From contig NZ_JAKGAN010000006.1 of assembly GCF_023061135.1 (NCBI RefSeq), forward strand, positions 124,001-188,000: 64,000 bases of DNA, read 5' to 3'. This DNA comes from Chromohalobacter sarecensis (GTDB lineage Bacteria; Pseudomonadota; Gammaproteobacteria; Pseudomonadales; Halomonadaceae). This document shows positions 15,902-26,210 of the stretch, piece by piece. The notes below the pieces were generated by a model that did not search any database, had not been told where the DNA came from, and was given only the letters and a program-made list of their open reading frames with translations. Every line of letters begins with the position of its first letter. Within the stretch, counting starts at the first letter, position 1. The translations under genes were made by a program, and so were the position numbers.

Positions 15902-16692
15902 ACGGCGACCTCCGCCTTGATATGCGGGTGCGGATCATAGCCTTCGATGGCGATATCCTCGAAGGTGAAATCGAACACATCCGTAATCTCGGGATTGAGC
16001 ACCAGCCGTGGACGCGCATGCGGCGCGCGGCTCAACTGGAGGCGCGCCTGATCGAGATGATTGAGATAGAGGTGCGCATCGCCCAGGGTATGAATGAACT
16101 CACCCGGCGCCAGGTCGCAGGCCTGCGCGATCATGTGCGTGAGTAGCGCATAGCTTGCGATGTTGAACGGCACGCCGAGGAAGATATCGGCACTGCGCTG
16201 ATACAGCTGACACGACAGCCGGCCATCCGCGACATAGAACTGAAACAGGGCATGGCACGGCGGCAACGCCATGTCATCGACCAGCGCCGGGTTCCAGGCC
16301 GAGACGATCAACCGGCGCGAATCGGGGTTGCGCTTGATCTGCTCGACGACATTGGCGATCTGATCGACATGCCCGCCGTCCGGGCGCGGCCAACTGCGCC
16401 ACTGATAGCCGTAAACCGGCCCCAGGTCGCCGTTTTCGTCGGCCCACTCGTCCCAGATGCGAACCCGGTTTTCCTTGAGGTAGGCAATATTGGTGTCACC
16501 GCGCAGGAACCACAGCAGCTCATGGATGATCGAGCGCAAGTGGAGCTTCTTGGTGGTCACCAGCGGGAAGCCGTCGGCCAGATCGAAACGCATCTGATGA
16601 CCGAAGACGCTGAGCGTCCCGGTGCCGGTGCGGTCACTTTTTTCCACGCCATTGTCGAGCACATGGCGCATCAAATCGAGATAAGGCTGCAT
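15898..16692 (-). CDS. thyA: Thymidylate synthase
   Basis: Converts dUMP to dTMP using methylene-tetrahydrofolate. The 264 residues match E. coli ThyA in length. They contain [19 protein letters not shown] at the start, the catalytic Cys in [21 protein letters not shown], and [20 protein letters not shown]. The C-terminus ([11 protein letters not shown]) ends with the usual A-V. It lies between lgt (66 bases upstream) and folA (ATGA overlap), suggesting an lgt-thyA-folA operon. Confidence 0.98.
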   Translation of the reverse strand: MQPYLDLMRHVLDNGVEKSDRTGTGTLSVFGHQMRFDLADGFPLVTTKKLHLRSIIHELLWFLRGDTNIAYLKENRVRIWDEWADENGDLGPVYGYQWRSWPRPDGGHVDQIANVVEQIKRNPDSRRLIVSAWNPALVDDMALPPCHALFQFYVADGRLSCQLYQRSADIFLGVPFNIASYALLTHMIAQACDLAPGEFIHTLGDAHLYLNHLDQARLQLSRAPHARPRLVLNPEITDVFDFTFEDIAIEGYDPHPHIKAEVAV

Positions 16693-16758
16693 GTCATCCG
16701 AACGTTGAACGATGAAGGCGCGACGACGATGTCGCGCCGGAATTGGACGCCTGGCCGC

Positions 16759-17565
16759 TCACGCCGCCGGTGACGCTTCACGCGCATCGTCGACCGGTTG
16801 CCGACGCGACCAGGCGATCAAGGCAATACCGGCCAAGACCATGGGGACGGTCAACAATTGGCCCATGGTCAACCAGCCGAAGGCGATGAAGCCGAGTTGC
16901 GGATCGGGCTGACGCACGAACTCGACCGCGAAGCGGAACACCGCGTAAAGCAGCAGGAACAGGCCGGATATCATACCACGCCGACGCGGCCGACTAGAGA
17001 CCCACCACAGCACGACGAACATCACCACGCCTTCCAGCGCGAACTCATAAAGCGGCGAGGGATGACGTCCCTCAGGGCCGAGGCCGGGATACACCAGCGC
17101 CCAGGGCACGTCGGTCACGCGCCCGGGTAACTCATGATTGATGAAGTTGCCGATGCGTCCGGCTCCCAGGCCGATCGGCACCATCGGCGCCACGAAATCG
17201 GTGAGCTGAAAAAACGCCAATCGATGCTTGCGTGCGAAAAGGCCAGCGGCAATCAGGACACCGACCAGGCCACCATGAAAGCTCATGCCGCCATCCCAGA
17301 CCTGGAAGATCCATAACGGATTATCCATCAGGCGCTCGAAACCGTAGAAGATCGCATACCCTATGCGCCCGCCGAGCACGACGCCCAGCGCACCATAGAA
17401 CAGCAAGTCGCCGATATCATCCGCCTTGAGACCGATGCGCGCAGCGCGCTTGCGCCCTAGCCACCAGGCTCCCACGAAACCAATCACATACATCAGCCCG
17501 TACCAATGCACCTTGAAGGGTCCCAAGGCGATGGCGATGGGGTCGATCTCGGGATAACTCAGCAT
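16759..17565 (-). CDS. lgt: Prolipoprotein diacylglyceryl transferase
   Basis: Inner-membrane enzyme that attaches diacylglycerol to the lipobox cysteine of prolipoproteins. The 268 residues have seven hydrophobic segments. The Lgt signature GRIGNFINHELPGR is present, with HWYGLMYVIGF near the N-terminus and GGMSFHGGLVGVLIA in the middle. FRQPDPQLGFIAFGWLTMGQ lies near the C-terminus. It is upstream of thyA on the same strand, as in other Gammaproteobacteria. Confidence 0.97.
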   Translation of the reverse strand: MLSYPEIDPIAIALGPFKVHWYGLMYVIGFVGAWWLGRKRAARIGLKADDIGDLLFYGALGVVLGGRIGYAIFYGFERLMDNPLWIFQVWDGGMSFHGGLVGVLIAAGLFARKHRLAFFQLTDFVAPMVPIGLGAGRIGNFINHELPGRVTDVPWALVYPGLGPEGRHPSPLYEFALEGVVMFVVLWWVSSRPRRRGMISGLFLLLYAVFRFAVEFVRQPDPQLGFIAFGWLTMGQLLTVPMVLAGIALIAWSRRQPVDDAREASPAA

Positions 17566-17655
17566 GCGTGCGTTCTCCTTGCATACGTTCTGGTCGGCGG
17601 CGAGCCCGACACCTTACGACAGCCGCTGCCGGGCGGCAACGACGCACGTCATCGT

Positions 17656-19710
17656 CTATGTCTCGGGTGTCGCATCTTTGCCCACCCAACGGCGTACCAT
17701 CGCGACCAGATCGCCGGGGCGGTAAGGCTTGGCCAGGCAATCGTCCATGCCCGCCTGCAGAAAGGCGTCTCGACTGGCTTGCGTGACATTGGCGGTCAAC
17801 GCCACCAGCACGCTGGCATGCCGCCTCGCCAGACGACGCTCCAACCGACGCCAGCGACGGCTGGTTTCCAGACCGTCGAGGGTCGGCATGTAAATGTCCA
17901 TGAACACCAGATCGAACGCTTGTCGCTCGGCCAGTGCCAGCGCCTCCTCGCCGTTCGTCGCGGTCTCGACATGACACCCCTGGCGCTCGAGCACACTGCA
18001 TGCCAGCAGCGTATTGACGGGGCCGTCATCGACGATCAGTAACCGGGGGGTCGCATCGCTTTGGCGCGTATCGGACGCCGGCTTTTCCTCCGTCAGGGTA
18101 TCGAGCAACAGCATGGCATCTTCCAGCCGTCGACGCAGCGCCTCGCATCGCGAAGGCTGGCGATGCGTATCGACCTCGGGAAGCGAGGCCAGTGTATTAA
18201 CGGAGGACTCGAGCTCTTGGCGTAGATGCGATAGATAGCCCGTCTTGAGGCGCGCATCCTCGCGTGCCTGATCACGGGCCAGGCGCAAGCGGTACAAGGT
18301 TTCGCCGGCCTCGGTCTGATCGATCAACGCCCAGACGGAGTGTTCACCACGTACGGCCAGGCATTCGAGGCGATACTCGCGCGTTCCCCCTGCCGCATCG
18401 GTGACCCGCACCCGGCGCCGTTGTTCATCGACGAGCCGCGGCTTCAACCATTCAGTCAATTGAATGTCGCGCAACGCCTCGGGGCGCTCGCCGAGCAATC
18501 GCGCCAAGGCGGAATTCAGGGTGACGATGGCATCGCCCTCGGTCAGCAAGGCCGGTAGCTGCAGGGTATTGAGCCAGGCGGGCATATCCCATGCATCGCT
18601 CGAAGCGCGAGTAAGCCATTGCGGTTCGAGTCGCGTCAGTAGCGCATTCAAGGTCGCTGGCGAGACATCGGTAATGTCCGGCGCATCCTCTTGCGTACGG
18701 GGCAGCCAACCGACGAGTCTGCCCAGCGCGGCCCGCCAGGCATCCTCCTCGCGCTGCAATCGCCAGTAGAGTACGGTCACGAAGCCCGCGAAGATCAGCA
18801 CATTGCCCAGAATCAAGCCGATACTCAGCCATGGCAGCGCCTTCTGCCAGGCACTGTCATCGGGCAGGCTCAGGCGACTCACCAGCCGCCAACCGGTTCC
18901 AGGGAGCGTGTCCCAGATCAACGCTCGGCGCCCTTCCTCCAGCCATTGCATACCATAACGCCCTGCGGCGTCAGGCAACACGTGGGAAGCATCATCGCGC
19001 ATCAAGGCATTCCCGGCCCCATCGACCAACCAGTGCTCCCCGGTGTTGCCGGTTTCATCACCAATCAACCGCTTCAGCCGTGGCAGGGAAATTTCCATCC
19101 CCACCCGCGCAAGGTAATGCTCGTTCCACACCACATCGCGGGTGGCCACCAAGCGTCCCGGCGGCGCTTGCGTCCCGGTCCACCAGGTCACGTTCTCCGC
19201 GTCGGCGGAGACGCGTTCTCGCTGATAAGGGGGAAGGCTGCTATCGATATCGTCCTGCGGCTCGGGGGCGCTGAAATCACGCATACCCACCGGCAAGATG
19301 AACAAGCGGGTGACCAGAGCATCCATGCCGTCATAGTCATCGACCAGCCTCGTCAGCAGCTGCTGGGCATCATCGTGCGACAGCACGGCCGGCAGTACCG
19401 GAGCGACGTTCGGAGAAGGCGAGTCATTCTCGGCCATCGACTGCAGAATGCGCCGCGAGCCACGTGCGAGCATCACGAGATGCTGCTGCTGGGCGGTCAA
19501 GCGAGCATCCAACTGGCGCGCATAGACACTGTGCGAAGCCTGCAAGCGCGCCAGCGCGTTTTCCGATTCGCGACGGTCGCTCGCCTGCCAGATCAATGCC
19601 CCGGCGCCCAGACATACCAACGTGAAGCCTATCTCGGCCAGCAACAATGGCCACAGCAACGCTTTCCAGCGCGAACGATGGGGGCTCGAAGGAGTCGCGG
19701 CTTTGTGCAT
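17656..19710 (-). CDS. Membrane sensor with receiver domain but no histidine-kinase catalytic domain
   Basis: 684-residue inner-membrane protein. TM1 (about 16-38) and TM2 (about 300-322) enclose a periplasmic sensor domain of Cache-like size. After a PAS-like region (LPALLTEGDAIVTLNSALARLLGERPE...), a helical stretch looks like a HisKA domain: KTGYLSHLRQELESSVN aligns with K-x-x-F-L-x-x-x-S-H-E-x-R-T-P-L-N, so the phosphoacceptor His is Gln. No HATPase_c motifs (N, G1, F, G2 boxes) follow. The chain passes directly to a complete receiver domain (LLIVDDGPVN, phosphoacceptor in VFMDIYMPTLDG, ALTAN, AKPYRPGDL). It cannot phosphorylate itself and may be a signalling partner for another kinase. 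Upstream of lgt on the same strand. Confidence 0.8.
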   Translation of the reverse strand: MHKAATPSSPHRSRWKALLWPLLLAEIGFTLVCLGAGALIWQASDRRESENALARLQASHSVYARQLDARLTAQQQHLVMLARGSRRILQSMAENDSPSPNVAPVLPAVLSHDDAQQLLTRLVDDYDGMDALVTRLFILPVGMRDFSAPEPQDDIDSSLPPYQRERVSADAENVTWWTGTQAPPGRLVATRDVVWNEHYLARVGMEISLPRLKRLIGDETGNTGEHWLVDGAGNALMRDDASHVLPDAAGRYGMQWLEEGRRALIWDTLPGTGWRLVSRLSLPDDSAWQKALPWLSIGLILGNVLIFAGFVTVLYWRLQREEDAWRAALGRLVGWLPRTQEDAPDITDVSPATLNALLTRLEPQWLTRASSDAWDMPAWLNTLQLPALLTEGDAIVTLNSALARLLGERPEALRDIQLTEWLKPRLVDEQRRRVRVTDAAGGTREYRLECLAVRGEHSVWALIDQTEAGETLYRLRLARDQAREDARLKTGYLSHLRQELESSVNTLASLPEVDTHRQPSRCEALRRRLEDAMLLLDTLTEEKPASDTRQSDATPRLLIVDDGPVNTLLACSVLERQGCHVETATNGEEALALAERQAFDLVFMDIYMPTLDGLETSRRWRRLERRLARRHASVLVALTANVTQASRDAFLQAGMDDCLAKPYRPGDLVAMVRRWVGKDATPET

Positions 19711-19860
19711 GCCCTACCCTGCTCGTGACGATGCAGCGAGTGTACGCGCTCGCTTACCGGCTGTCATGGCACGTGCGGGGCTCGGCATGGCGCGTTACGC
19801 TGGCGCTATCATCTTCACGATAGCGACGTCCACGAAAACCCTTTGCGAGAGAAATATGCC

Positions 19861-20643
19861 ATGTGCTTGATCGTCTTCGACTGGCGCCCAGGTAGCGACA
19901 CGCCCTTGCGCCTGGCCGCCAACCGCGATGAGGTTCACGACCGCCCGACACAAGCGCTGGCCCCGTGGCCGGATACCCCGAGCCTCGTCGGCGGTCGTGA
20001 CCTGCGCGCCGGAGGCACCTGGTTGGCGGCCTCGCAAAGCGGGCGCTTTGCGGCAGTGACCAATGTTCGCGACGCGCACACTGCAGCGCCGACTTCACCC
20101 CCCAGCCGAGGCGCCCTGCCTTATCAGGCACTGACGCATGAAGCACCGCTCGACTGGCTCGAGGCCCTCGCGTCGAGCGAGGCACGCGCCTATGCCTGGT
20201 TCAATCTGCTCTATTGCGACGGCGTCACGCTGATGCATGTTCATCACGGCCCAACGGGGACGATGCTCACCCGAGTGGCACCCGGCGTACATGGCCTTTC
20301 CAACGCCACTTTGAATACACCTTGGCCGAAAGTAATTCGCGCCCGGGAGGGTTTCGAAGGGACACTCACGCAAACACCCTGGCAAACGCCTGCGCTCGAG
20401 TTGATGCAGGATACCCAGACGGCGCCGACACCGAACCTACCGGATACCGGCGTGGGCATGGAAATGGAGCGCTTCCTGGCACCGATCTTCATTCGCGGGC
20501 AACGTTACGGCACCCGCGCCACGACGCTCGTGGAATGGCGGTCCAGTCATATCGAACTGCAAGAATCGCGCTTCGGCCCGAACGGTATCGTGCAAGGCAA
20601 TCGCCGACATTCGCTCACCCTGGCCGACGTCACGCAGGCCTGA
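19861..20643 (+). CDS. NRDE family protein (TANGO2-like)
   Basis: 260-residue protein starting MCLIVFDW, with Cys2 in the position of an Ntn-type nucleophile and the family motif LAANRDEVHDRP, then GGRDLRAGGTWLA and FAAVTNVRD. GGTW and TNVR are conserved in TANGO2-like proteins. The biochemical role in bacteria is not established (links to heme and lipid handling are reported in eukaryotes). The start is the ATG preceded by GAGAGA; an earlier TTG is in frame but less likely. It converges on ptsP. Confidence 0.85.
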   Translation: MCLIVFDWRPGSDTPLRLAANRDEVHDRPTQALAPWPDTPSLVGGRDLRAGGTWLAASQSGRFAAVTNVRDAHTAAPTSPPSRGALPYQALTHEAPLDWLEALASSEARAYAWFNLLYCDGVTLMHVHHGPTGTMLTRVAPGVHGLSNATLNTPWPKVIRAREGFEGTLTQTPWQTPALELMQDTQTAPTPNLPDTGVGMEMERFLAPIFIRGQRYGTRATTLVEWRSSHIELQESRFGPNGIVQGNRRHSLTLADVTQA

Positions 20644-20679
20644 CCTGCGCCGCTCATCGAGCATGGCACCCGTCGAGGC

Positions 20680-22947
20680 TCAATCGTCGGGGGGCAGCAA
20701 ATGTGCCAGCTTCCATTCCACCATGCGCTGGCGCAGGTGCGCCCGCACCGCCGCAGTGGTGGGTAACGCCAGGGTTTCGTCGAGCAGCGCCTGCGCGTCC
20801 TCGAGCGAAACTCGCCGGATCGCCGCACGCACCCGGGACAAACTAGGCGCATTCATGGAGAGCGCCTCGAAGCCCATGCCCATCAGCAGCAAGGCACCAG
20901 CGGGGTCGCCGGCCAGCTCACCGCATACCGAGGCCGGCACCTGCAAGCGCCGCGACTCGATGGCAAGATGCGACAAGGCGCCCAGCACGGCAGGATGGCA
21001 GGCATCGTAAAGGCTCGCCACGCGCGGATTATTGCGATCCACTGCCAGCAAGTATTGAGTAAGATCGTTACTGCCCACCGAGAAGAAATCAACGCGAGCG
21101 GCCAGTGCATCGAGCTGATAAAGCGTCGCCGGCACCTCGATCATCACCCCAACCCGAGGGCGCGCCAGCTTGACACCTTCCTCGGCCAGCTCCCGCTGGG
21201 CCCGGTCGATGAGCCTGAGCGCGGTATCGACTTCTTCGATGCTCGAGATCATCGGTAACAGGATGCAAAGGTTGTCGAGCCCCACCGAGGCGCGCAGCAT
21301 GGCGCGCAACTGGACCATCAGCACTTCCGGATGATCGAGCGTCACGCGGATGCCGCGCCATCCCAAAAAGGGGTTGGCTTCGTCGATGGGAAAGTACGGC
21401 AGGTCCTTGTCGCCGCCGATGTCCAAGGTGCGCATCACCACCGGTAACGGCGCGAAACTCTCGAGCTGATCGTGGTAGAGCCGCGTCTGCTCCTGCTCGC
21501 TGGGGAAGCGCTCGTTCATCATGAACGGCACTTCGGTGCGATAAAGACCCACACCGCTGACTCGCGACTTGAGAGACGCCACAGCCTCCACCGCCAGGCC
21601 GGTATTGACCATCAAGGGCATGTGGTAGCCGTCCGAGGTTTCGCTGGGGCGATCCTGCTCATGCTCTAGCACCTCGCTGAGCGCCTTCTCCTCGGCGATC
21701 AAGGTCTCGTAATGGTGCTCACGCTCGGCATCGGGGCGCACGAACAGCCGACCACGATGGCCGTCGAGAATCGCCCGGGCGCCGTTGAGCCGCGGCAAGG
21801 GTAAATCGACCATTCCCAACACGGTAGGAATGCCCATCGCGCGCGCCAGAATGGCGACATGCGAGGTGCTCGAGCCGCGAATCGAGACCAATCCCACCAG
21901 TTTGTTGCGCGGCACCTCGCCCAGCGAGGCGGCACTCAACTCATCGCCGATCAGGATGGTCTGTTCGGGAAACGTGTCCGGCGTGCGCGGGCTGTCTTCC
22001 TGGAGATGGGCGAGCACGCGGCGCCCCAGATCGCGGATGTCGGCGGCACGCTCTCGCAAATAATTGTCGTCGACACGCTCTAGATACTGCACATGGCGCT
22101 TGACCACATCGGCCAGGGCACCGGGCGCCCACTGGCCTTCGCGGATGCGCTTCTCGACCTCTTGGCCCAGTGCCGCGTCGCCCAGCATCTGCTGGTAGGC
22201 GTCGAACAGCGCCACTTCCTGCGCCGAGATACGCTTGACCAAGCGTGCCGCCGCAACGCCGATTTCCTTGCGAACATTGGCGATGGCTTCGTGCAGGCGG
22301 GTGATTTCGGCCTCGATATCGGTGGGAATCAGGTCGGGCACGCTGTTGAGATCTGCGGGTGGCATCAGCACCACCAGCTCTCCCGACGCCATGCCGGGCG
22401 ATGCCGCGACCCCCGAAAACATCGCCTGGCCATCGGCCTGGGTCGGCCGGGTCAACGTCCCCGTCGCCATGGCATGGGCCAGCACACCGGCCAGTTGCGC
22501 GGCCATGGTGATGAGGAACGCCTCATCGCCTTCATCGAAACGCCGCATGGCCTGCTGCTGGACGACCAGCACCCCCAGCATGCGACGCTGATGAATGATC
22601 GGCACGCCGAGGAAGCTCGAGAAACGCTCTTCGCCCGTCTCGGCGAAATAGCGAAAATACGGGTGCGACGGCGCGTCCTCGAGATTGAGCGGCTCTTCGC
22701 GTTGCCCCACCAACCCGACCAACCCCTCGCCGAGCCCCATGCTCACCTGCCCTACCGCTTCGCTACGCAAGCCCAGCGTATCCATGAGCACCAGACTGTC
22801 GCGCTCAGCGTCGAACAAATAGATGGAACATACATCGGTGTGCATGGCCTTGCGGATTCGGCGCACCATGGTCGCCAACGCGGCCTCTAGACTGCGCGCG
22901 CCGTTGACTTCCTGAATGATGCGTCGGAGAACATCGAGCATTGGCAT
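20680..22947 (-). CDS. ptsP: PEP-protein phosphotransferase of the nitrogen PTS (PtsP, enzyme I-Ntr)
   Basis: First phosphotransfer protein of the regulatory PTS-Ntr: takes phosphate from PEP and passes it to NPr and EIIA-Ntr. The 755 residues show an N-terminal GAF domain (about 15-150, AMHTDVCSIYLFDAERDSLV). Then come the EI N-domain with the phosphohistidine in RGSSTSHVAILARAMG, and the PEP-binding barrel (GLYRTEVPFMMNERFP, MRTLDIGGDKDLPYF, GSNDLTQYLLAVDRNNPRV, ASVCGELAGDP). All catalytic motifs look intact. Upstream rppH lies about 100 bases away on the same strand, as in many Gammaproteobacteria. Confidence 0.96.
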   Translation of the reverse strand: MPMLDVLRRIIQEVNGARSLEAALATMVRRIRKAMHTDVCSIYLFDAERDSLVLMDTLGLRSEAVGQVSMGLGEGLVGLVGQREEPLNLEDAPSHPYFRYFAETGEERFSSFLGVPIIHQRRMLGVLVVQQQAMRRFDEGDEAFLITMAAQLAGVLAHAMATGTLTRPTQADGQAMFSGVAASPGMASGELVVLMPPADLNSVPDLIPTDIEAEITRLHEAIANVRKEIGVAAARLVKRISAQEVALFDAYQQMLGDAALGQEVEKRIREGQWAPGALADVVKRHVQYLERVDDNYLRERAADIRDLGRRVLAHLQEDSPRTPDTFPEQTILIGDELSAASLGEVPRNKLVGLVSIRGSSTSHVAILARAMGIPTVLGMVDLPLPRLNGARAILDGHRGRLFVRPDAEREHHYETLIAEEKALSEVLEHEQDRPSETSDGYHMPLMVNTGLAVEAVASLKSRVSGVGLYRTEVPFMMNERFPSEQEQTRLYHDQLESFAPLPVVMRTLDIGGDKDLPYFPIDEANPFLGWRGIRVTLDHPEVLMVQLRAMLRASVGLDNLCILLPMISSIEEVDTALRLIDRAQRELAEEGVKLARPRVGVMIEVPATLYQLDALAARVDFFSVGSNDLTQYLLAVDRNNPRVASLYDACHPAVLGALSHLAIESRRLQVPASVCGELAGDPAGALLLMGMGFEALSMNAPSLSRVRAAIRRVSLEDAQALLDETLALPTTAAVRAHLRQRMVEWKLAHLLPPDD

Positions 22948-23047
22948 TTCTTCTTGTTGTCGTCACGACACGCGTGCGACGGTTGATCTCAAGGCGAACG
23001 CAGGGCCTTTCGGCGCACCCTGCGATGTCGGCCCCCGGTGGCGATAT

Positions 23048-23557
23048 CTAGCGCGGCGCTTCGCAGGGCCCCTCTTCGTTCGCCAAGCGATGAACGCGTG
23101 GCGCCAATTCGCGCAGGGCGCGGCGGTAGACTTCGCGCTTGAAGGGCACGACCTGCCCCAATGGATACCAATAACTGACCCAGCGCCAGCCATCGAATTC
23201 CGGTTTGGGCGTGGAATCCACGCAAACCCGGCTATCCCGACACCGGATCTTGAGCAGAAACCACTTCTGTTTCTGGCCGATACATATCGGCCTCGAATGC
23301 GTTCTCACCATGCGTCGTGGGAGACGGTAGCGCAGCCATCCGCGCGTACAGGCCAAGATCTCGACATCCTCCGGCGTCAAGCCGATCTCTTCCTCGAGCT
23401 CCCGATACAATGCCTGTTCCGGTGTCTCATGCGCCTTGATTCCTCCTTGCGGAAATTGCCACGCATTCTGTCCCACACGACGCGCCCAGAGCAGCTGTCC
23501 ACTGCGGTTGGCAATGATGATGCCAACGTTGGGCCTGAAGCCGTCAGCGTCGATCAC
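23048..23557 (-). CDS. rppH: RNA pyrophosphohydrolase (RppH)
   Basis: Nudix enzyme that removes pyrophosphate from 5'-triphosphate mRNA ends and starts decay. I place the start at a GTG ([15 protein letters not shown]), which aligns with the family N-terminus and has AAGGTG six bases upstream; the ATG two codons earlier sits too close to that site. This gives 169 residues. The Nudix box is intact ([20 protein letters not shown] followed by IGL), preceded by WQFPQ. It lies upstream of ptsP on the same strand. Confidence 0.95.
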   Translation of the reverse strand: MIDADGFRPNVGIIIANRSGQLLWARRVGQNAWQFPQGGIKAHETPEQALYRELEEEIGLTPEDVEILACTRGWLRYRLPRRMVRTHSRPICIGQKQKWFLLKIRCRDSRVCVDSTPKPEFDGWRWVSYWYPLGQVVPFKREVYRRALRELAPRVHRLANEEGPCEAPR

Positions 23558-23718
23558 GGACATCACCTTAATGAATCTTCGTTGAGGCCATTCTTCCACA
23601 AAGCCAGAAAGCGCATCAATACGCCTTGTGGTGGGCAACATTCGGTAACTCTGCGATAATCCTCTTCCCTTTATGCCGCAAGCTTCCTGTTCACCCAGCA
23701 CGATGCAAGGAGTCCTCC

Positions 23719-24375
23719 TTGAGCCTGGCGATCTTCGATCTCGACAATACCCTACTGGACCTCGACAGCGACCATGCCTGGGGCGAGTTCCTCATCGAGC
23801 AAGGCGCCGTCGACGCGACGACCTATCGCGACGCCAACGAGCGCTTCTACCAAGATTACCAGAGCGGCGATCTCGACATCATGGCGTACTTGGCCCTGGC
23901 ACTACAGCCATTGGCTGAGAACACGCCGGAGCAGCTGGCCGCCTGGCATCAACAGTTCATGGCCAGCAAGATCGAGCCGCACATCCTGACGCGCGGAGAA
24001 GAGCTGCTGGCACGCCATCGCGCCAAAGGCAACCGACTACTGATCATCACCGCTACCAACCGTTTCATCACCGGCCCCATCGCCGAGCGCCTGGGCGTGG
24101 ATGATTTGATCGCCGTCGAACCCGAGGTCGAGGCCGGCCAGTACACAGGGCGCGTGGTGGGCACCCCGAGTTTCCGTGAAGGCAAGGTAACGCGCCTGGA
24201 AACCTGGCTCGCCGAGGAAAATGTCACCCTCGACGGCGCCTGGTTCTACAGCGACTCGCACAACGATTTGCCGCTCCTCGAGCGCGTCGACCATCCCGTC
24301 GCCGTCGACCCCGACGATGCCCTGCGCGAGGCCGCCGAGCAACGCGGCTGGCGCATCATCAGCCTGCGTGATTGA
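23719..24375 (+). CDS. HAD-superfamily IB phosphatase (histidinol-phosphatase/SerB-like)
   Basis: 218-residue hydrolase. Motif I is [20 protein letters not shown] (nucleophile Asp in DLDNT), motif II is [10 protein letters not shown], and motif III/IV is [18 protein letters not shown]. The alpha-helical cap after motif I ([20 protein letters not shown]) marks the IB subfamily. The start is a TTG with AAGGAG six bases upstream. Homologues are annotated as histidinol-phosphatase or phosphoserine phosphatase-like; the substrate cannot be read from sequence. Divergent from rppH. Confidence 0.85.
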   Translation: MSLAIFDLDNTLLDLDSDHAWGEFLIEQGAVDATTYRDANERFYQDYQSGDLDIMAYLALALQPLAENTPEQLAAWHQQFMASKIEPHILTRGEELLARHRAKGNRLLIITATNRFITGPIAERLGVDDLIAVEPEVEAGQYTGRVVGTPSFREGKVTRLETWLAEENVTLDGAWFYSDSHNDLPLLERVDHPVAVDPDDALREAAEQRGWRIISLRD

Positions 24376-24486
24376 GAGCGCACCGACCAAGTCGCGCATT
24401 TATAGCACGCCAAAGGGATCCCTTATGGCTTTGTCATTAGTCATAATGTCAGGCTTGGGAAGGCAGTATTTCCGCGTCAAAAGCGT

Positions 24487-24492
24487 TATAAT
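24487..24492 (+). promoter_or_regulatory. Candidate -10 box upstream of mqo
   Basis: Perfect TATAAT in GCGTTATAATGCGC, about 80 bases before the mqo start. No good -35 is seen at 16-18 bases, so only the -10 is supported. Confidence 0.5.
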
Positions 24493-24574
24493 GCGCTCAT
24501 AATTCCATCGCGCCGGTCGCAGTTCGAGACGTCGTTCGCCGGCTGACCGACGCACCTTTTCAAGGGCTATGTGA

Positions 24575-26101
24575 ATGGTTGGCACGCATATGGATGAGTC
24601 AGTAGACATCGTACTCGTGGGTGCAGGCGTGATGAGCGCCACGCTCGCGACACTGCTTCACGAGTTGGAGCCGGAGGCGCGCATCGAGATCATCGAACGC
24701 CTCGACACCACTGCCAGCGAAAGCTCGTTTGCCTGGAACAACGCCGGCACCGGTCACGCTGGCTTGTGCGAACTCAACTACACCCCCCGCGCCGAGGATG
24801 GCTCGATCGTCCTCGACAAGGCCATCCACACCAACACCCTGTTCGAGGAATCCAAGCAGCTATGGAGCTACTTGGTCGAAAAGGGCAATCTTGGCGACCC
24901 GGCGCGCTTCGTCCATCCGGTACCACACATGAGCTTCGTACGCGGCGCAGACGACGTCCGCTTCCTGCGTGATCGCTACCATGCCATGCGCGAGCACCCA
25001 TGTTTCGAAGGCATGGAATACACCGAGGAACGCAGCGTCATCGACCAATGGGCGCCGTTATTGCTGGACGGGCGCGAGGGCGACGAACCGTTGGCCGCAA
25101 CGCGCGTCGCCGGCGGCACCGATGTCGACTTCGGCGCTCTGACCCGCCAACTCCTCACCCGGCTCGAGGAAGCGCCCGACGAGCAGGTACGCATCAGCAC
25201 GGGCCAGACGGTCGAGGACCTGGACCGTAACGACGATGGCAGTTGGACCCTAAAAGTCGCAGGCAACGACAACACCAAGCGTACCCTGCGTGCACGCTTC
25301 GTGTTTCTGGGCGCCGGTGGTGCCTCACTGCATCTGCTGCAGAAAAGCGGCATCCCCGAAGGCAAGGGCTACGCGGGTTTCCCGGTCAGCGGCCAATGGT
25401 TGCGTTGCGACAAGCCTGAGGTCGTCTCCCAGCATCATGCCAAGGTCTACAGCAAGGCCCCCATTGGCGCGCCGCCGATGTCGGTGCCCCATCTGGATAC
25501 GCGCAACGTCGACGGCACACCCTCGCTGTTGTTCGGACCCTTCGCCGGCTTCACCACCAAGTTCCTGAAAACCGGTTCGATCATGGACCTGGCGAGATCC
25601 GTGCGCTCCTCCAACCTGAGCCCCATGCTCTCGGTGGCGCGTGATAACTTCAGCTTGGTCAAATACTTGATCGACCAGGTTCGGCTCTCTCATGAGCAGC
25701 GCGTCGACGAGCTGCGCGCCTTCTATCCCACGGCCAAAACTGAGGACTGGCGCCTCGAAGTCGCCGGCCAGCGTGTCCAGGTCATCAAGAAAGACCCCGA
25801 AAAAGGCGGCGTTCTGCAATTCGGCACCGAGGTCGTGGCGGCCAGCGATGGTTCGCTCGCGGCACTGCTTGGTGCCTCGCCAGGCGCCTCCACCGCCGCC
25901 TCGATCATGATCAATCTCGTCGAACAGTGCTTCCCCGAGAAGTTTGCCAGCGATGCCTGGCAACAGCGTCTGCACGAGCTCGTGCCCGCGCGCGCCGACA
26001 CCTTGGCCGACAACGGCCAGCTACTGCGCGACGTGCGTCACCGCACGCACACTACGCTCAAGCTCGCCGATGCGCAGCCCGCCACAGCGCCGGTGGCATA
26101 A
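24575..26101 (+). CDS. mqo: Malate:quinone oxidoreductase
   Basis: FAD-dependent peripheral membrane enzyme that oxidises malate to oxaloacetate and passes electrons to quinone. The 508-residue protein has the dinucleotide-binding start [19 protein letters not shown] and the Mqo-specific [20 protein letters not shown]. It also has [29 protein letters not shown] and [14 protein letters not shown]. The start ATG at 24575 has AAGGGC upstream; an ATG five codons later is an alternative. Single gene with its own terminator. Confidence 0.97.
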   Translation: MVGTHMDESVDIVLVGAGVMSATLATLLHELEPEARIEIIERLDTTASESSFAWNNAGTGHAGLCELNYTPRAEDGSIVLDKAIHTNTLFEESKQLWSYLVEKGNLGDPARFVHPVPHMSFVRGADDVRFLRDRYHAMREHPCFEGMEYTEERSVIDQWAPLLLDGREGDEPLAATRVAGGTDVDFGALTRQLLTRLEEAPDEQVRISTGQTVEDLDRNDDGSWTLKVAGNDNTKRTLRARFVFLGAGGASLHLLQKSGIPEGKGYAGFPVSGQWLRCDKPEVVSQHHAKVYSKAPIGAPPMSVPHLDTRNVDGTPSLLFGPFAGFTTKFLKTGSIMDLARSVRSSNLSPMLSVARDNFSLVKYLIDQVRLSHEQRVDELRAFYPTAKTEDWRLEVAGQRVQVIKKDPEKGGVLQFGTEVVAASDGSLAALLGASPGASTAASIMINLVEQCFPEKFASDAWQQRLHELVPARADTLADNGQLLRDVRHRTHTTLKLADAQPATAPVA

Positions 26102-26120
26102 AATACGCAACATTCTACGC

Positions 26121-26156
26121 AAAGCGCCTCGATCCGATGGATCGAGGCGCTTTTTC
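26121..26156 (+). terminator. Strong intrinsic terminator after mqo
   Basis: Perfect 12-bp stem GCGCCTCGATCC / GGATCGAGGCGC with loop GAT, followed by TTTTT and preceded by AAA. Confidence 0.95.
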
Positions 26157-26210
26157 ATGACACCACATACGTAATAGCAAGCGTGAGCACAGTCACTTTT
26201 CGAACAATGC

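Noticed and set aside
24413-24424. Perfect palindrome AAGGGATCCCTT after the HAD gene as an operator
   Set aside because: Only 12 bases, no loop or T-run for a terminator, and no second copy; a chance palindrome is as likely.
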